From positions 33,225 to 96,127 of the forward strand of contig NW_003122916.1 of the NCBI RefSeq assembly GCF_000003605.2: 62,903 nt of DNA, in the 5' to 3' direction. This DNA comes from Saccoglossus kowalevskii (Eukaryota; Hemichordata; Enteropneusta; Harrimaniidae). A program made the position numbers and the translations under genes. Shown piece after piece: positions 1 through 12,619 of this stretch. The number at the start of each line of letters is the position of its first letter. Position 1 is the stretch's first letter. A model generated the notes under the pieces. The model was not told where the DNA came from. It saw nothing but the letters and a program-made list of their open reading frames with translations, and made no database searches.

Positions 1-177
1 AAAAATGACAAAATGTATCCCATCAAGCAAAAAAAAAAAAAGTTTTCTATTTTAAGTGCATGTGTTTAAAAAATGCATACAGAAATCCACTATATTCTTC
101 ATATCTATCACTAAGATGTGCAACGAGAAGTTTCCTATTTTTTTTTTAACTCCCAAAATATAATTGTAAAAAAATAC

Positions 178-616
178 GCAGCTACGATAGCTCCGCTGCT
201 AGCAATGCACATTTCACAAGCAATCTGTACCACAGTATAAGAAAGAATACCTGTATGCAGATTGAATTGAAAGTACGGATTTGATGCAGGTGATATTTAT
301 AATCAAAGTTTAAACCTATGAACAGCATTATATGAGGTACACATGTACCAAAGTTATACACAAATAATGTAATTTGATAAATAATGTGTTTTCAAAAGTC
401 AAAAATATCAGAAAATTACAAAAATATTCATCAAAATTAGAGAATAAAGATATCATGAAATGAACAAATCTAAGAAAGGTCTAGTCAAAGTACATAATAC
501 ACTAAGTATAACAATCAGACTTGTGGTTTCAAGAAGTTGAAAAAGTAAAAAGTTGACGTGGATGAACAATCAGTAATATGATTAGCTTTGCTTGATGATG
601 TCGACAGCGAAGCTAA
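178..616 (+). mobile_element. HINE/Helitron-like repeat family A, copy 1 (diverged)
   Basis: The copy starts with the family 5' motif GATAGCTCCGCTGCTAGC. It ends with a diverged terminal hairpin (AGCTTTGCT ... AGCGAAGCT). One core unit lies between. Confidence 0.65.
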
Positions 617-1162
617 AAACTGCAAGGGGCAATGCATCATGGATACCCTGTTCAGGGAAAACAATTTATACAGTGCCGTGTCTGTCTGTCACATAAAAGC
701 AATTGAAAAAATACCTTTTAATATATACAGAAGTCACTATTGAGAAGCTATCACTCTGTAAATATTTCATTTGTGGTTTTCTGTATGTACATAATCCCTT
801 GCCACTTTAGTGAGTTTAAACACACCTGTCCAGGTGCTCTTCATCACATTGAAGTCCATCATTTAAAACATAGTTATAGGTATTAACATTTAATGATGTA
901 TCGAGATAAACTACTAGGATTTCCTTCATAGCAAACTGAATCAGTTGTAAAGACATTTCATTAAAAACTGCTGTACTGATGAACCAAATGCAGGGAGCTT
1001 ATTTGTTAGATTGGTTTATTAAATACATTGAGAAATTCTCAGCTCAGATTATGTCTTTCCCCTTCTGGCAATAAAAATGAGTTTTCACAAATGTGATTTA
1101 GCCTATAATAATACCTGTACATTTTGGTATTCAGTACACTACTAATGGTAGGATTTTTTTTT

Positions 1163-1701
1163 AACAAGCAGCCTATCGGCCGAGATAGCTCCACTGTTAG
1201 CAATGCACATTATAATTAAAGAACTGAAGATATCATTAGAAAATGAACAATATGTATAGTATCAAAGCAATCGGACTTGCGATTTTCAACAAGAAGTCAA
1301 AAATATCACTTTTTACCAAAAATTACAAAAATATTCATCAAAATTAGAGAATTGAAGATATCTTTACAAAAAAAATATACAAATCTCAGAGAGGTCCACA
1401 TGTAGTACCTATATATGTAATATCAAAGCAATTGGACTAGCGGTTTTTAACAAGTTGAAAATATCACTTTTTACCAAAAATGACAAAAATATTCACCAAA
1501 ATTAGAGAATTAAAGATATCATTACAAAATGAATAAATCAGAGAGAGGTCTACCCAAGGTACATATACACCAAGTATCAAAACATTCAGGCTTGTAGTTT
1601 TCAAGAAGAAGTCGAAAGAGTAAAACATTGACATGAGCCACGGACGACAGACAATCACTCATATGATAAGCTCCGCTCGACAAAGTCGACAGCGGAGCTA
1701 A
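1163..1701 (+). mobile_element. HINE/Helitron-like repeat family A, copy 2
   Basis: The 5' end is AACAAGCAGCCTATC with AGCTCC. The 3' end is a near-perfect hairpin, AGCTCCGCT at 1669-1677 pairing with AGCGGAGCT at 1691-1699 with CGAC/GTCG inside, followed by A. Between them are units of the 157-bp core (ACCAAAAATGACAAAAATATTC and neighbouring sequence). Minus-strand open frames here are repeat artefacts. Confidence 0.75.
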
Positions 1702-1999
1702 AAAGTTATTTAAGACTAATTTATCTATTTTAGATTGAAAATATTTATCAGATGATTAAATAACTGCATATTAGTAATTTCTTAGAGGTCTCTGAGACAA
1801 TATGAGATGAGTCAGCCATTTTGATATATAATGTAGTTACAAATTGTTATTGCAATCTGTCAATGTATGTTAGAAACAGAACTCTAGGATAGCATTTGCA
1901 TTTAGCTATTTTGAAAACAATCTGACAAAACATTATAGTCCTGTTATATGCATGTTCAATGTATGAAACAAGACTATATATAACCGTAATGAAAGAAGT

Positions 2000-2350
2000 T
2001 CTTGATTATGATGCTTTTTCAACATTAAAATGGCCACCATTCAGCCATCTTGAATTGGGTCATCAAACAAATTAATGTGCATATGCATGACATGTGTGAT
2101 GTTTAAATAATGTTTGAACATTATTCAAACAAAATGGTCGCCAGTTGGCCATTTAAAATCTGATTTGAAAAACAAAACAAAATGATGTGCATGAATTGAA
2201 GGTCCCATAGTTTTTTGATGTAGGTACTATACCAAGTTGGCAAGAAATCCACCCATACATGACCAAGATCTGGTTCTAGAATAACAGCAGTGCTAGGTTT
2301 TGAAGATTTTTTAACATTAAAATAAATGTCATTCAGCTATCTTAATCCAA
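2000..2350 (+). repeat. Dispersed repeat family B, copy
   Basis: This stretch shares AAAATGGTCGCCAGTTGGCC, CATGACCAAGATCTGGTTC and neighbouring text with 2880-3220, 14530-15000, 26130-26525 and 28260-28480. There are no clear termini and no coding content. Confidence 0.5.
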
Positions 2351-2879
2351 ACACAAAACAAATGATATGCTTTGTAACCCAAGACGTATAATGAGTTTTT
2401 AGAAAGATGCAATAAAATCAATAAATACATGTACAATACTGATAAAGATTTTTGATCTCTTATTATAATTAAATTCTGTGAAATATCTGTATGCGAGTTG
2501 TATCTAGACAATGCACGTCATTGGGAATGACAGGCTTTCTTCAAGATTATCTTCTTAATACTTTCAGGAAATGAGAATGTGGTTTTCATATCAATTTACA
2601 TTTAAATGTGATTGTTATCCATTATCTAACAGTGTGTAGCTGCATTAATGTAACATCATTAATTATTCACTTGTTTTAATTTCACTAATTAGCTGCTCAC
2701 CTACAATCACTTACTGATGTAGCTTTGAGTAAAAAAAAGCTAGGGCTTGAAAATACCTTAAGGTAAAAAGTGCCTAATTAGTAATGCGTTTATTCTCCCT
2801 AGAATTTATACAAGCTACATGTAGCTATAACCAAATAAGTGCTGGTCAGCCATTGATACTTGACTGCTACATTTATTCT

Positions 2880-3220
2880 ACACACTGCGTTGATGTGTAA
2901 TGTTGTTAATAACATAGTCCCAGTTTGTATTATAAACATGAGATATCACATGACTACTGGGGTAATATCCATAGTATCCACAGACATGTACAAGATACAA
3001 ATGTATGGCTCAGTGGAATTGCAAAACAAGATAGCCATCAGTTGGCCATTTTGGATTTGATGGCAACAAAAAAGTACATGCCTTTGTTGGATATTAAGTC
3101 AGATGTATGTGTGAAGTTTGAATTTGATCTGTCCAATCATGTGTGAGATAGGGCTGGATACGGATGGATGCACACACAGAAGTCAATCCATAAGTTTCCT
3201 TTTTTCGGACATCTTCGCCA
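2880..3220 (+). repeat. Dispersed repeat family B, copy
   Basis: It contains CCATCAGTTGGCCATTTTGG and ends with GAAGTCAATCCATAAGTTTCC, the same end text as the copy near 26490-26510. Confidence 0.5.
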
Positions 3221-3367
3221 GCCAAGGACAATTTATTTGGCCGAAGCATTAACCCTTGGCAGATTTTACCATGATTTACTGTATGTCGCACGCCCTCAAG
3301 CGATTATAAGATTCACTTTCTTTCATTTGCATTACCCAATCAGAACTCACGACAGAAATGACATATA

Positions 3368-4265
3368 CCGTACTCGACCGCGTTAGCGTCCATGCCCGGG
3401 CAAGCGCCCACCCCCCAGTTTTGCGCAATTTTTATATTTGGGGTCACATTCGGCAAAGCGCCCACCCCTTCAAAATGCAACTAATTTAAAACTTGGTCTT
3501 GCGTAACGAATCTTGGTAATCATTTTTATATGATACAGCGTGGATATCGATCGCTGTGAACATGTTGTGAATGCGTAGAACACGGTAACCGTGCGTAAAC
3601 TACGCTTCGACAATGACCTGTTAATACAAGTAAAATGCGATAAATATTTCATGCCATATTCAGTTTACCTCTCAAAAAAGGGATGGCTAGTTACTATTTT
3701 TTTTGAAAAACCATGTTGTTTATTCGCTGAAATCAATTCCAACAGATCGTACTTCGACATCGATTATTCACTTCAGCATTGTGTTACCGGAAAGTCTTCG
3801 GGAATTTCCGAAGAATTGCGTCAGTACAAGACAGCATTCTGATTAGTTAATAACCAACTTGCAGGTCAAATCTGCAATTGCATCATGGCGGAAAGTGATT
3901 TTCATCGAGAGTTTGCGTACGATCCAACAACTTCGTCAGTGGAAATAATATGACAATTTTGACTTTGACTGTGTTCCAACAGACTCAAATGTTTTTAATT
4001 TCGTAAATTATGGTGGTACGTAATTAATATTGTAATAAAATGTGCGCATTTTTTGTGATCATTTCTGTTTCTTCATTGTGAAAATCAATGACGACGCAAC
4101 TAATTTAGTAATTTGATTTTCCCTCAAAGACGTAATCTGTCACTTGATGAATCAAAATTTTCATTTGCACTCTTTTTCGAGGGGGGTGCTCGGGTAAGCA
4201 CCCACCCCTACAAAATCGTGATTTTCTGAGTTGAGGCCCCTGGGCGCTAATGCGGTCGAGTACGG
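3368..4265. mobile_element. DNA-transposon-like element with CCGTACTCGACCGC termini
   Basis: The ends are inverted repeats: CCGTACTCGACCGCGTTAGC at the left and GCTAATGCGGTCGAGTACGG at the right (one mismatch). TA flanks both sides, as for Tc1/mariner-type insertions. AGCGCCCACCCC-type motifs repeat just inside the left end, with an inside-right variant AGCACCCACCCC. The interior (about 0.85 kb) has no recognised transposase; the 83-codon frame at 3591-3842 is unremarkable. Confidence 0.7.
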
Positions 4266-4312
4266 TACTTGGTATACAGTCCCTCTTGATAGAGGGAGTG
4301 CTTGGTAAAATA

Positions 4313-4980
4313 AAGCAGCCTGTCGGCTGAGATAGCTCCGATGTTAGCAATGCACATGGCAATTAAAGAACAGAAGATATCAACACAAAATGAACAAATC
4401 TGAGAGAGGTCCACATGTAGTACCTATATATGTAATATCAAAGCAATCGGACTTACAGTTTTTAACAAGAAGTCGAAAATATCACTTTTTACCAAAAATG
4501 ACAAAAATATTCACCAAAATTAGAGAATTGAAGATATCATCATGAAATGAACAACTCTGAGAGAGGTCCACATGTAGTATCTATATATGTAATATCAAAG
4601 CAATTGAATTTTTGGTTTTTAACAAGAAGTCGAAAATATCACTTTTTACCAAAAATGACAAAAATATTCACCAAAATTAGAGAATTGAAGATATCATTAC
4701 AAAATGAACAAATCTGAAAGAGGTCCACATGCAGTACCTATATATGTAGTATCAAAGCAATTGGACTCGCGGTTTTTAACAAGAAGTCGAAAATATCACT
4801 TTTTACCAATAATGACAAAAATATTCACCAAAATTAGAGAATTGAAGATATCAACATGAAATGAACAAACCTAAAAGAGGTCTACCCAAGGTACATATAC
4901 ACCAAGTATCAAAGCATTCAGGCTTGTAGTTTTCAAGAAGAAGTTGAAAAAGTAAAACATTGACACGGACGTCGACGTTG
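4313..4980 (+). mobile_element. Repeat family A, copy 3, with 157-bp tandem core
   Basis: The motif GAACAAATCTGAGAGAGGTC or a close variant starts at 4392, 4549, 4706 and 4863, exactly 157 bp apart. The core is therefore a true tandem array. The usual 5' motif is present, but the 3' hairpin is missing. Confidence 0.75.
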
Positions 4981-5872
4981 TATACAAAATTTGGGTCACA
5001 TTAGACATTGTCAATTTGATCTAAGCAGAATTGTGCAAATAAAGACAAAATATTATTTTTTCAATAATTAATTGGGTAAAAACTAAATGGCCACCAGTCA
5101 ACCATCTTAGATCAGAAGCACATACAATCGTGCATTAACCATTTACAATGTTTGGACGACAAAATAATCAAAACCCAATCTATAAGCCCCAAGACTGTAA
5201 CCAGTTAGGAGCTAAAAAGTTATCATCATTTGGATAATTCAGAAGTTCTGAGTATTAATTTACTTAACAATGAGTAAAGTTATCATACTTTATTCCCTTT
5301 TATGTGCAAATTTCTGTTCATGTGAATGTTGTTCGAATGGTATGGGGGGCAGTTTGCAAAGAATTATGCTATCTCTGAGAAAAATGAGTTTGTCAATATA
5401 CAGACAAATTACATTGTAGAATGTATTAAGCACTGATAAAGCTTCAAATGACACAAGTTTGGTTTACACAAATGTACCATTGCAGTCCAAGCTAGGGCAT
5501 AAAATAAACACGAGAAGATGATAAAAGATCCTCACAGCTAATTTTCATACGTAAATTTATAGATGGACTGTTTTTTATTACTCTACCAAATCCCAAGACA
5601 TGATATCAGTATAAAATAGCAGTATAAACACATCATGTTTAAAATTAAAATGCTTATCATGATTTACTGATGGTATAAATTTCACTTTATCAGAGAATGG
5701 GATCAAAACACTGCAGTTAATGATGTGTTAAATACCATGTACCTACTGTTAGAATACTAATTATAATGCAGTGTTTGATCAGCACTTCCATGAAGGGTAC
5801 CTTTCAGTTCATAATGTATTCATTTCATTATATCAATATTGGAGCAATATTATAACTGATTCAGCATATATA

Positions 5873-6283
5873 CAGTGACCCCTCGCTAAGTCGCGCCTCG
5901 GTAAGTCGCGATTCGGCTAAGTTGCGGGTACTTTGATGGCTCCCAAAATTTCTATTGTGTTTTGAAGTACAAAGACTAATGTTTTGTTGCATAGTGTTTT
6001 TAACTAACCGTTAAAAAGGCAACTTAACACCTACTGTCCGTCAATTGCTTAGATTCAATGGGTGACGGCGGCCTTACTCAAGGTGTCAACAGGGGTGTCG
6101 AGTAGTGATCATACGTGCTTCTCGGCCGGTCCCATTTTGGTATACCTCTATAAAACTCGCTTTTTATATGTTTTTCAATGCACGATCTCCCTCTTTCACG
6201 AGGTCCCTCGGTAAGTCGCGGCCCTCGATAAGTCGCGGTTTTTGCTTGGATCCCGACACCCGCGACTTAGCGAGGGGCCACTG
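5873..6283. mobile_element. pogo/Tigger-like MITE
   Basis: The ends are CAGTGACCCCTCGCTAAGTC at the left and GACTTAGCGAGGGGCCACTG at the right (one mismatch). TA flanks both sides. Inside both ends a CTCGGTAAGTCGCG-type motif recurs. Its length is 411 bp with no transposase, so it is non-autonomous. The CAGT start and TA target fit the Tc1/mariner/pogo superfamily. Confidence 0.75.
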
Positions 6284-7170
6284 TATTGTATTATCATGTG
6301 GATCACGTTTACAAATTATGTACACAAATAAGCATGGAAAGGTGGTTTTCATTAATTAGCTAGCTGTTCAGCCCTTTGGTAATGTCCATTATTAACTCAG
6401 ACGTAGACCATTTGCAGGTTTGAGTACATCATTTTGTTCATTCTAATTCACAGCCAGCCACCTTACAATCACTAAATAGTCCTTGAAATATCCATCTATC
6501 ACACCATAAGTCGGCTGATAAATGTCTAATATGAAGTATCTGCCAATCCAGAAAAATAACTATTAAACAATCTGTCAACACATTAAAAAAGAAATTTAAA
6601 ATTCCCAATTCTACCTAAATTGTTGCTGCATTCATTGTAACAGCCTATCATTAGAGAACAGCATTCAACTTTATCCAATATTATTCAATGAAATTACAAT
6701 GTCTAAATTTTAATTGAAGCACGCCATGACAAAGTTGTTATCAGACCACCTGGCAAGCAAGTTTCAATTTTTACCACTTCGGCAGAAACATCTACCCTCC
6801 TCAGAATTGCCATTATGTTTTTGAACTCACTTTGTAAAACAGCAAATAAATGATGGAAATAATTATTAGCAAGATTAAATAGAACACTATTAGTTGATGA
6901 ACAATTACGTATAAACCTACATGTATATTAAAGTATATAAAATAACCATCATGAACTGAACAGCTTCTGTGCTCCTCAGTCATATGACTAACATTGGGCA
7001 CCAATTTTCAAGGCCAAAATTTATAAAATAGCCTTAGAATATAGAAATAATACAGAAAATATCCAAGACCATCAAGGAAACTTATTGGGCATCAACAAGA
7101 CAATTGCTTCAAAATACGTCCAGCAATCAAATATCATAATTTTATAAACTATCACTAGTACCGGTATTTA

Positions 7171-7641
7171 TAACAATCAGCCTATTGACTGATATAGTTC
7201 TGTTTCAAATGCATAATGAGCAGGGGATATAAAATCAATCAGTTTAGCTATTGTTTAAGATAACAAGGATATTCACTAAAATGCAAAAACTGAAATTATC
7301 AACACTAAATAAATTATTCTGATTGAGGAATAAATCAAATCAATCTGATATTGGTTCAACCATAACAATCAGGCTGGTGGTTTTCAAGAAGTTTTTTTTT
7401 TTAATACTCAAAATCACAAAAATATTTACAAAAATCAAAGAACTAAAGATATCATCATGAAATCTACAAATCTGAGAGAGGTCCACCCAACACGCCTACA
7501 TGTATATATAAAATATTGAAGAAATTGGACAATAAAAAAGCTGAAAATAGCCTTTTTACAAAAATATTCACTAAAATTGAAGGTATCATCACAAACTGAA
7601 CAAATCTGAGAGAGAACAGACTTTGTCGAGAGCAGAGCTAA
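7171..7641 (+). mobile_element. Repeat family A, copy 4 (old, diverged)
   Basis: The 5' AACAATCAGCCTATTGACTG and 3' CTTTGTCGAGAGCAGAGCTA match the family ends with many changes. The core has indels. Confidence 0.6.
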
Positions 7642-8601
7642 AAAAAATGAAGTAAAATTTAATATTTGATGAAAGCTATATAAAGTCTTTTTTTAGTTGT
7701 CCATCTCATAGGAATAGAAGAATCAGAGTTCATTACTGCATACACACACCACAAATGCATTCATTTTTCATATTTCAATCTCCAAAGGACTTTTCAGGTT
7801 TTTAAATTGTGTGCTTTCATGAATGATCCAATAATCAGACATAGATATATATAATAATTCAACATTTTTAATTTTATATTATGGATAACAGATAGGAACA
7901 TTCAATATTATTATCCTATACACACGTGTTTTTAAATGAAGTATCCTTAATAATTAATAATACTAATTGGTGAAATTAAAATGTTTTCATGCGTACAATT
8001 TTGATTGAGTGATGATGTATTTACAAATACTAGGTAAAGTATCGACAAGTCAATCAGTGCTTATATCTAAATTGTGGGTTTTTCCATGATTGTAGGACAC
8101 AAGTATTATAAAAGTAAAGATACAGTAATAATACAGAACTGACTAATACAATTTATAGATGCGCATTACATATAAATGTCGGGACAATTTTTTTTTTAAA
8201 CATTGGTGTAATTTTCAATTTATAAATATTTAAAAACCTCATGGTTCTTTAGAGTGTACTGTTATGCTAATGAGGTAGTGAGTAGTAATCTTCAAATCAA
8301 TCAGAGACCAGTATGATTTTCGGTTGTGTTGTGTGGTGTGTAAGAACAAAATTTACCTTCACTCATCTATAATTCCAACAACAATGATAAATTTATACAC
8401 ATTTTAAACACAACTAACAAACAATTTCTACTCGGGTTATTAAATTACATACAGAAAGCCTACAAAATAAGAAAAGAAAAGGTGAAAATCAATTAATGTA
8501 TTGTTGTGCTATATTTTCAGTGAGATTTAGTTGTTGTTTAGTTGAAATCTATTATTGTATTGTATGTGTAGTTTAATTGTAGTTTATTATAAAAAGCTTT
8601 A

Positions 8602-9790
8602 CAGCAAGTCTCAGAAGTATTGGGGCAGCCAATTTGCAAAGTCGCTAGCGAATTGGCTAACTGCTTTGGTTTTGACTAAACGGTTGGCTTTCGAATTTCG
8701 CTGACACAGTCTTGTAGTCACACCCACTCTGGGCAAATCTATATAACAGCAGGGGACGGTCGTCATACTTTAGTTGGATGGCGATTTCGCTTTCAAATAT
8801 ACCAGGAAAAGTGTTCTATGTTGTCGCATACGACTTGTTTACCACTTCAGTGTGACTGAGAATGTTCTAGAACCGTACTGTGTCTGGGTGGAATTTTTAG
8901 CAACTGGTTGAATAGGTAATAGAACACTGTAGGAGGCAATAGAAGGTAATGGAACATTCTAGAAATTTGTGGTAAGTTCCACCTCATTATGTATGCTGAT
9001 GTAATGGTCTATTTATAGACAGTGTGGGTATATATAGGGGAGTTGTTCAGCACTGAGTTCAGATCGGAGATCTCGTTGAATTGTATTGGAGTTTAAGTAT
9101 CTAGTCATTGGAGTAGTGGAGTTTTACCGCGTTATTGTACTTGATGTTTGCAGAGTATAATAATACCAGTACCAGTTGAAACCTCATCTGTTGGCTCCGT
9201 GTTCGTATTTTATCATCGCCGCCAGGGAAGTCTTTCTGTTACTGTTGCCATTTTGGTATTTGAACCATCACACCTGTACTATACCAATTACGGTAATATT
9301 ACGTTGCGTGTGACATATGTTCTTCATGTGATGAGGTGTTCTTATACAAGTGATTGTCCACGCAAAAACAACAAATGAGATCGAATTTTTTAGCGGTTGG
9401 CTTATGTTACCCCCATGGATCGTTTGGATGTGAAAGTTTGTTTTCTGATTTGTAGGAAACTGTTTCTCAACTTGTCTCTTCATTTAGTTTCAAGCAGTGT
9501 TCAATATGGTTACCCCACTATAGTAAATATCGGTGGGTTAATCACATTTATCATATTATCACTTTTACGCCAGTTTACTGTGGTCATTCTCAGGCTGAAC
9601 AGGGAACCAAGTTGTACATTATCACGCCTCCAGAAATGTACCAGGCTACGTAAAAACATTCTATGTCCGCTAATGCAATATAGACTCGCCCAGTCTAGAC
9701 GCGATCACATGTTTAGTCGAAACACAAGCAGTTAGCCAATTCGCTAGCGAGTTTGCAAATTGGCTGCCCCAATACTTCTGAGACTTGCTG
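8602..9790. mobile_element. Tc1/mariner-type non-autonomous element with 80-bp inverted termini
   Basis: The left terminus at 8602-8681 (CAGCAAGTCTCAGAAGTATT...) and the right terminus at 9711-9790 are inverted repeats. They are nearly identical for 65 bp and recognisable for 80 bp. TA sits outside each end. The 1.19-kb element is GC-richer than its surroundings. Frames at 9148-9378 and 9397-9735 show no transposase signature (no DDE catalytic pattern that I can see), so it seems to be a deletion derivative or a large MITE. Confidence 0.75.
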
Positions 9791-10685
9791 TAATACAACA
9801 TTTACCAAAACTGTAATGTCAGATTTCATAAAGGATGTAATAAAGCATTAATCTATTCTATAATATTCTATTCTATACTACGGGCAGACGAAGTGATTGT
9901 TGAATAGTTCCTGTGGAAGGTGAAACGTGTTTAAATGATACATTATCACAGCTGAGATGGGAGGCACAACATTTTCTGTTCGTGGGGGAAGCGATGAGAT
10001 CTTACTGCTGATACTAGCATCCTCTTTTCATCCACATTTCAGAGATCAAACTTTTTTCACAAATAATTATGGGGTTCGTATAAACTGGGTCTTTAACTTC
10101 AATTTATCATTTATAATGGTACATACTTTCACCATACAGTTACGACAAGCCGTCTCCGTGTTTAAATGATGTTCAATCTTGACAGACAAGACAGATTCAA
10201 CTTCAGAACAAACTGATGTTTTGGTACCCTTAAACAATCTCAACTGCCAGCATTAGTGATATCAAATTATGCATAGCTTTGAGTAGTTCTCAGTTGACCA
10301 GCCAAATCTAACTAGAATATGCATATAGAATATTTGACAGCAATGAAAGCACAGTACAGCACCCACGAACAGTCAGGGGAATTTTGTGGTGAGCTGGGTA
10401 TTATTTCGCAGAAACATTGTCTTGAGGCAAGAAAATTTATTCTCCCGACTGTAGCCAGTCTAAACCCAGGTTAATGAACTTGATTGAAGAAATTGACACA
10501 CTCCTATTAATATTTATCATTATGCAAATTGCAAACAATACAAATGGCCTGCTCAATAAGCATAGATTGGGAATGTCACCAGGAATAAATTATCTTTGTT
10601 CAAAATTAGAAAGACTGGGAAGTTTCAATGAGGTTCAGGTCTACTCTTCATGCACACAGAAGCATATATGCATGGTATGTGTGCG

Positions 10686-10686
10686 T

Positions 10687-10741
<55 letters not shown>

Positions 10742-10752
10742 GACAGACAGAT
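10686..10752 (+). repeat. (CA)n then (CAGA)n microsatellite
   Basis: About 25 CA units are followed by four CAGA units. Confidence 0.95.
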
Positions 10753-11704
10753 ATAGAGGGACTGACAGAACTATTTCAATATACTTTAAAGCGGCTTTCA
10801 AGATTACTCTAGATCACTGACTTTTGATGTCCAATCTCACAAAACAACCTTTTTTCGAGGAAATTCTTTCATTAACTATTGGATAATGTTATCTTTACAG
10901 AAACCCTTTCCTTTCTTAATTCCCATTGATTCAATACCTAACTCATAACAAACCAATAATCATCGATCAAAATGTCAAAGTGGCTGGCTATTTCAAGATT
11001 GTTATAATCTGATGACGAAATGTAACCCTATACACAGAGCAAATGAAAGAAACAAGCGAACCTTGGATTGAATTATCCAAATTCATAAGACTTTGATCCC
11101 CTGTATATAATTCTGTATTACACCTTCGTCACACAGCCTATTCACAATGCAAGGTATTATAGATATGATCAAACTAATTTAGATTCCCCTGATTGAACAC
11201 CTAGAAATCTATTTCTATGCAAATTTCCAGAAAAGCAATCCCTCATGAAAGATTTATTCTACAGTAACTATACAATGGACAATAATTTGAGTAGTGCTTT
11301 GTACGGTATATACCGTATGAATTAAGTTGGCACCTAGATGCATGTGAACCATCTATATAATGAAGGAATTACAGTATTTTATCATGCACAAAAAAAGTAT
11401 TGTTGTAATGCCCAGCCAATAATACTATTACAACAGATAATAATTTTCCATAGCATGTCTCAGTGCATTCTGTCCATATTTGGGGAAAGCCTATTGGTAG
11501 TATTCCATATTTGGCTATTAGTGTACCCTGATGCAAGAAGTCAATGTGCCACATGTTCTATGTATACTAACTACATTGGGCGGAACAGAGATGGTTGACA
11601 TTTTGACTTTTGAATAATAAATAAGAATAAGAGACTTGAACTATTCAAATTTGGTAAAATTGAATATAATGTAAATTTTCTTGCCAATGGTTATTCGTCT
11701 ACAT

Positions 11705-11911
11705 ATGAAATGTCAAAGCAATTGGAAGAAGTCAAAAATATTTACTATGATTAGGGAATTGCAGGTATCATCACAAAATGAACAAATCTGAGGAAGGCTA
11801 CCCAAGGTATGTATATACCAAGTATCAAAGCAAGTGGAGAAAATCTAGCAATCAGTAATATGAACATGCATGCAGCTTCGATCTGATGACTAGTCAACAG
11901 CACAGCTAAAA
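11705..11911 (+). mobile_element. Repeat family A, fragment
   Basis: This is a 3' fragment with the core motif AACAAATCTGAGGAAGG. The terminal ...CAACAGCACAGCTAAAA is a decayed hairpin. Confidence 0.5.
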
Positions 11912-12619
11912 AAAATTGGATGCTGAAACAGTTAAAGTTACATACATGTTGCCTATTGAGACAAACTTTGGTTTGAAATATAAATTAAAATGTAATTTCA
12001 TGGATAAATTTTCTAACTTATAGTTCTCTTTGGAGGAGAATCAACTAGAGAATTAACATTTGTTAACTGATAGCCATGTTCAGTAACCTTAGCTTTAGTT
12101 TCACAAACACATATTCCATCAAAGGAACTCAAATATTTATGAAATAAAATTTTCAGGAATGTAATAAGATTTCCATGTAGATGACTCATTTACATACAAA
12201 ATCATGCCAGACAATTACCAATGATATAAATAATGTAGTATCAGATGTAGAATGCATCTCTCTTGTAAGATATTTCTTAATACACTTAATAAACTCTTAT
12301 ATTGAATGACATAAATTAATAAATAAAACATTGATACGTCAAATAATAAGGAAAACTGAAATCAAATTTACTTCATTATGCTTATCTGAAAAAACACACA
12401 AATTTATAAAACAAGATAAATCTGATTCAATAATGACAGTGGGACATATCAAATAAATTGTTTGTTTCCTGCAATTTCCATCACCAAAGTAGATTCTTGC
12501 TTTTCATTTCCTTTCTGGCTTTTTGTCTAATCTTGAAGGGATAAATCATTTTAATTTATCAAGGAATGTCTTTATCTAAGCTACACAAAAGATTATTGTG
12601 CAATACAAGATGATGATGA

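Larger units (their letters stand above)
1..8601. other. Repeat-rich DNA without a recognisable gene
   Basis: Apart from the family A and B copies and the two inverted-terminal elements listed separately, this is AT-rich single-copy-looking sequence. Open frames are all under 90 codons and none resembles a known protein. If the exon at 31453-31547 belongs to a gene on the minus strand, this could be part of a long intron. Confidence 0.6.

Noticed and set aside
9397-9735. A 112-codon frame inside the inverted-terminal element as a possible transposase piece
   Set aside because: No DDE/D catalytic motifs or helix-turn-helix visible. It overlaps the right terminus, so it is unlikely to be coding.
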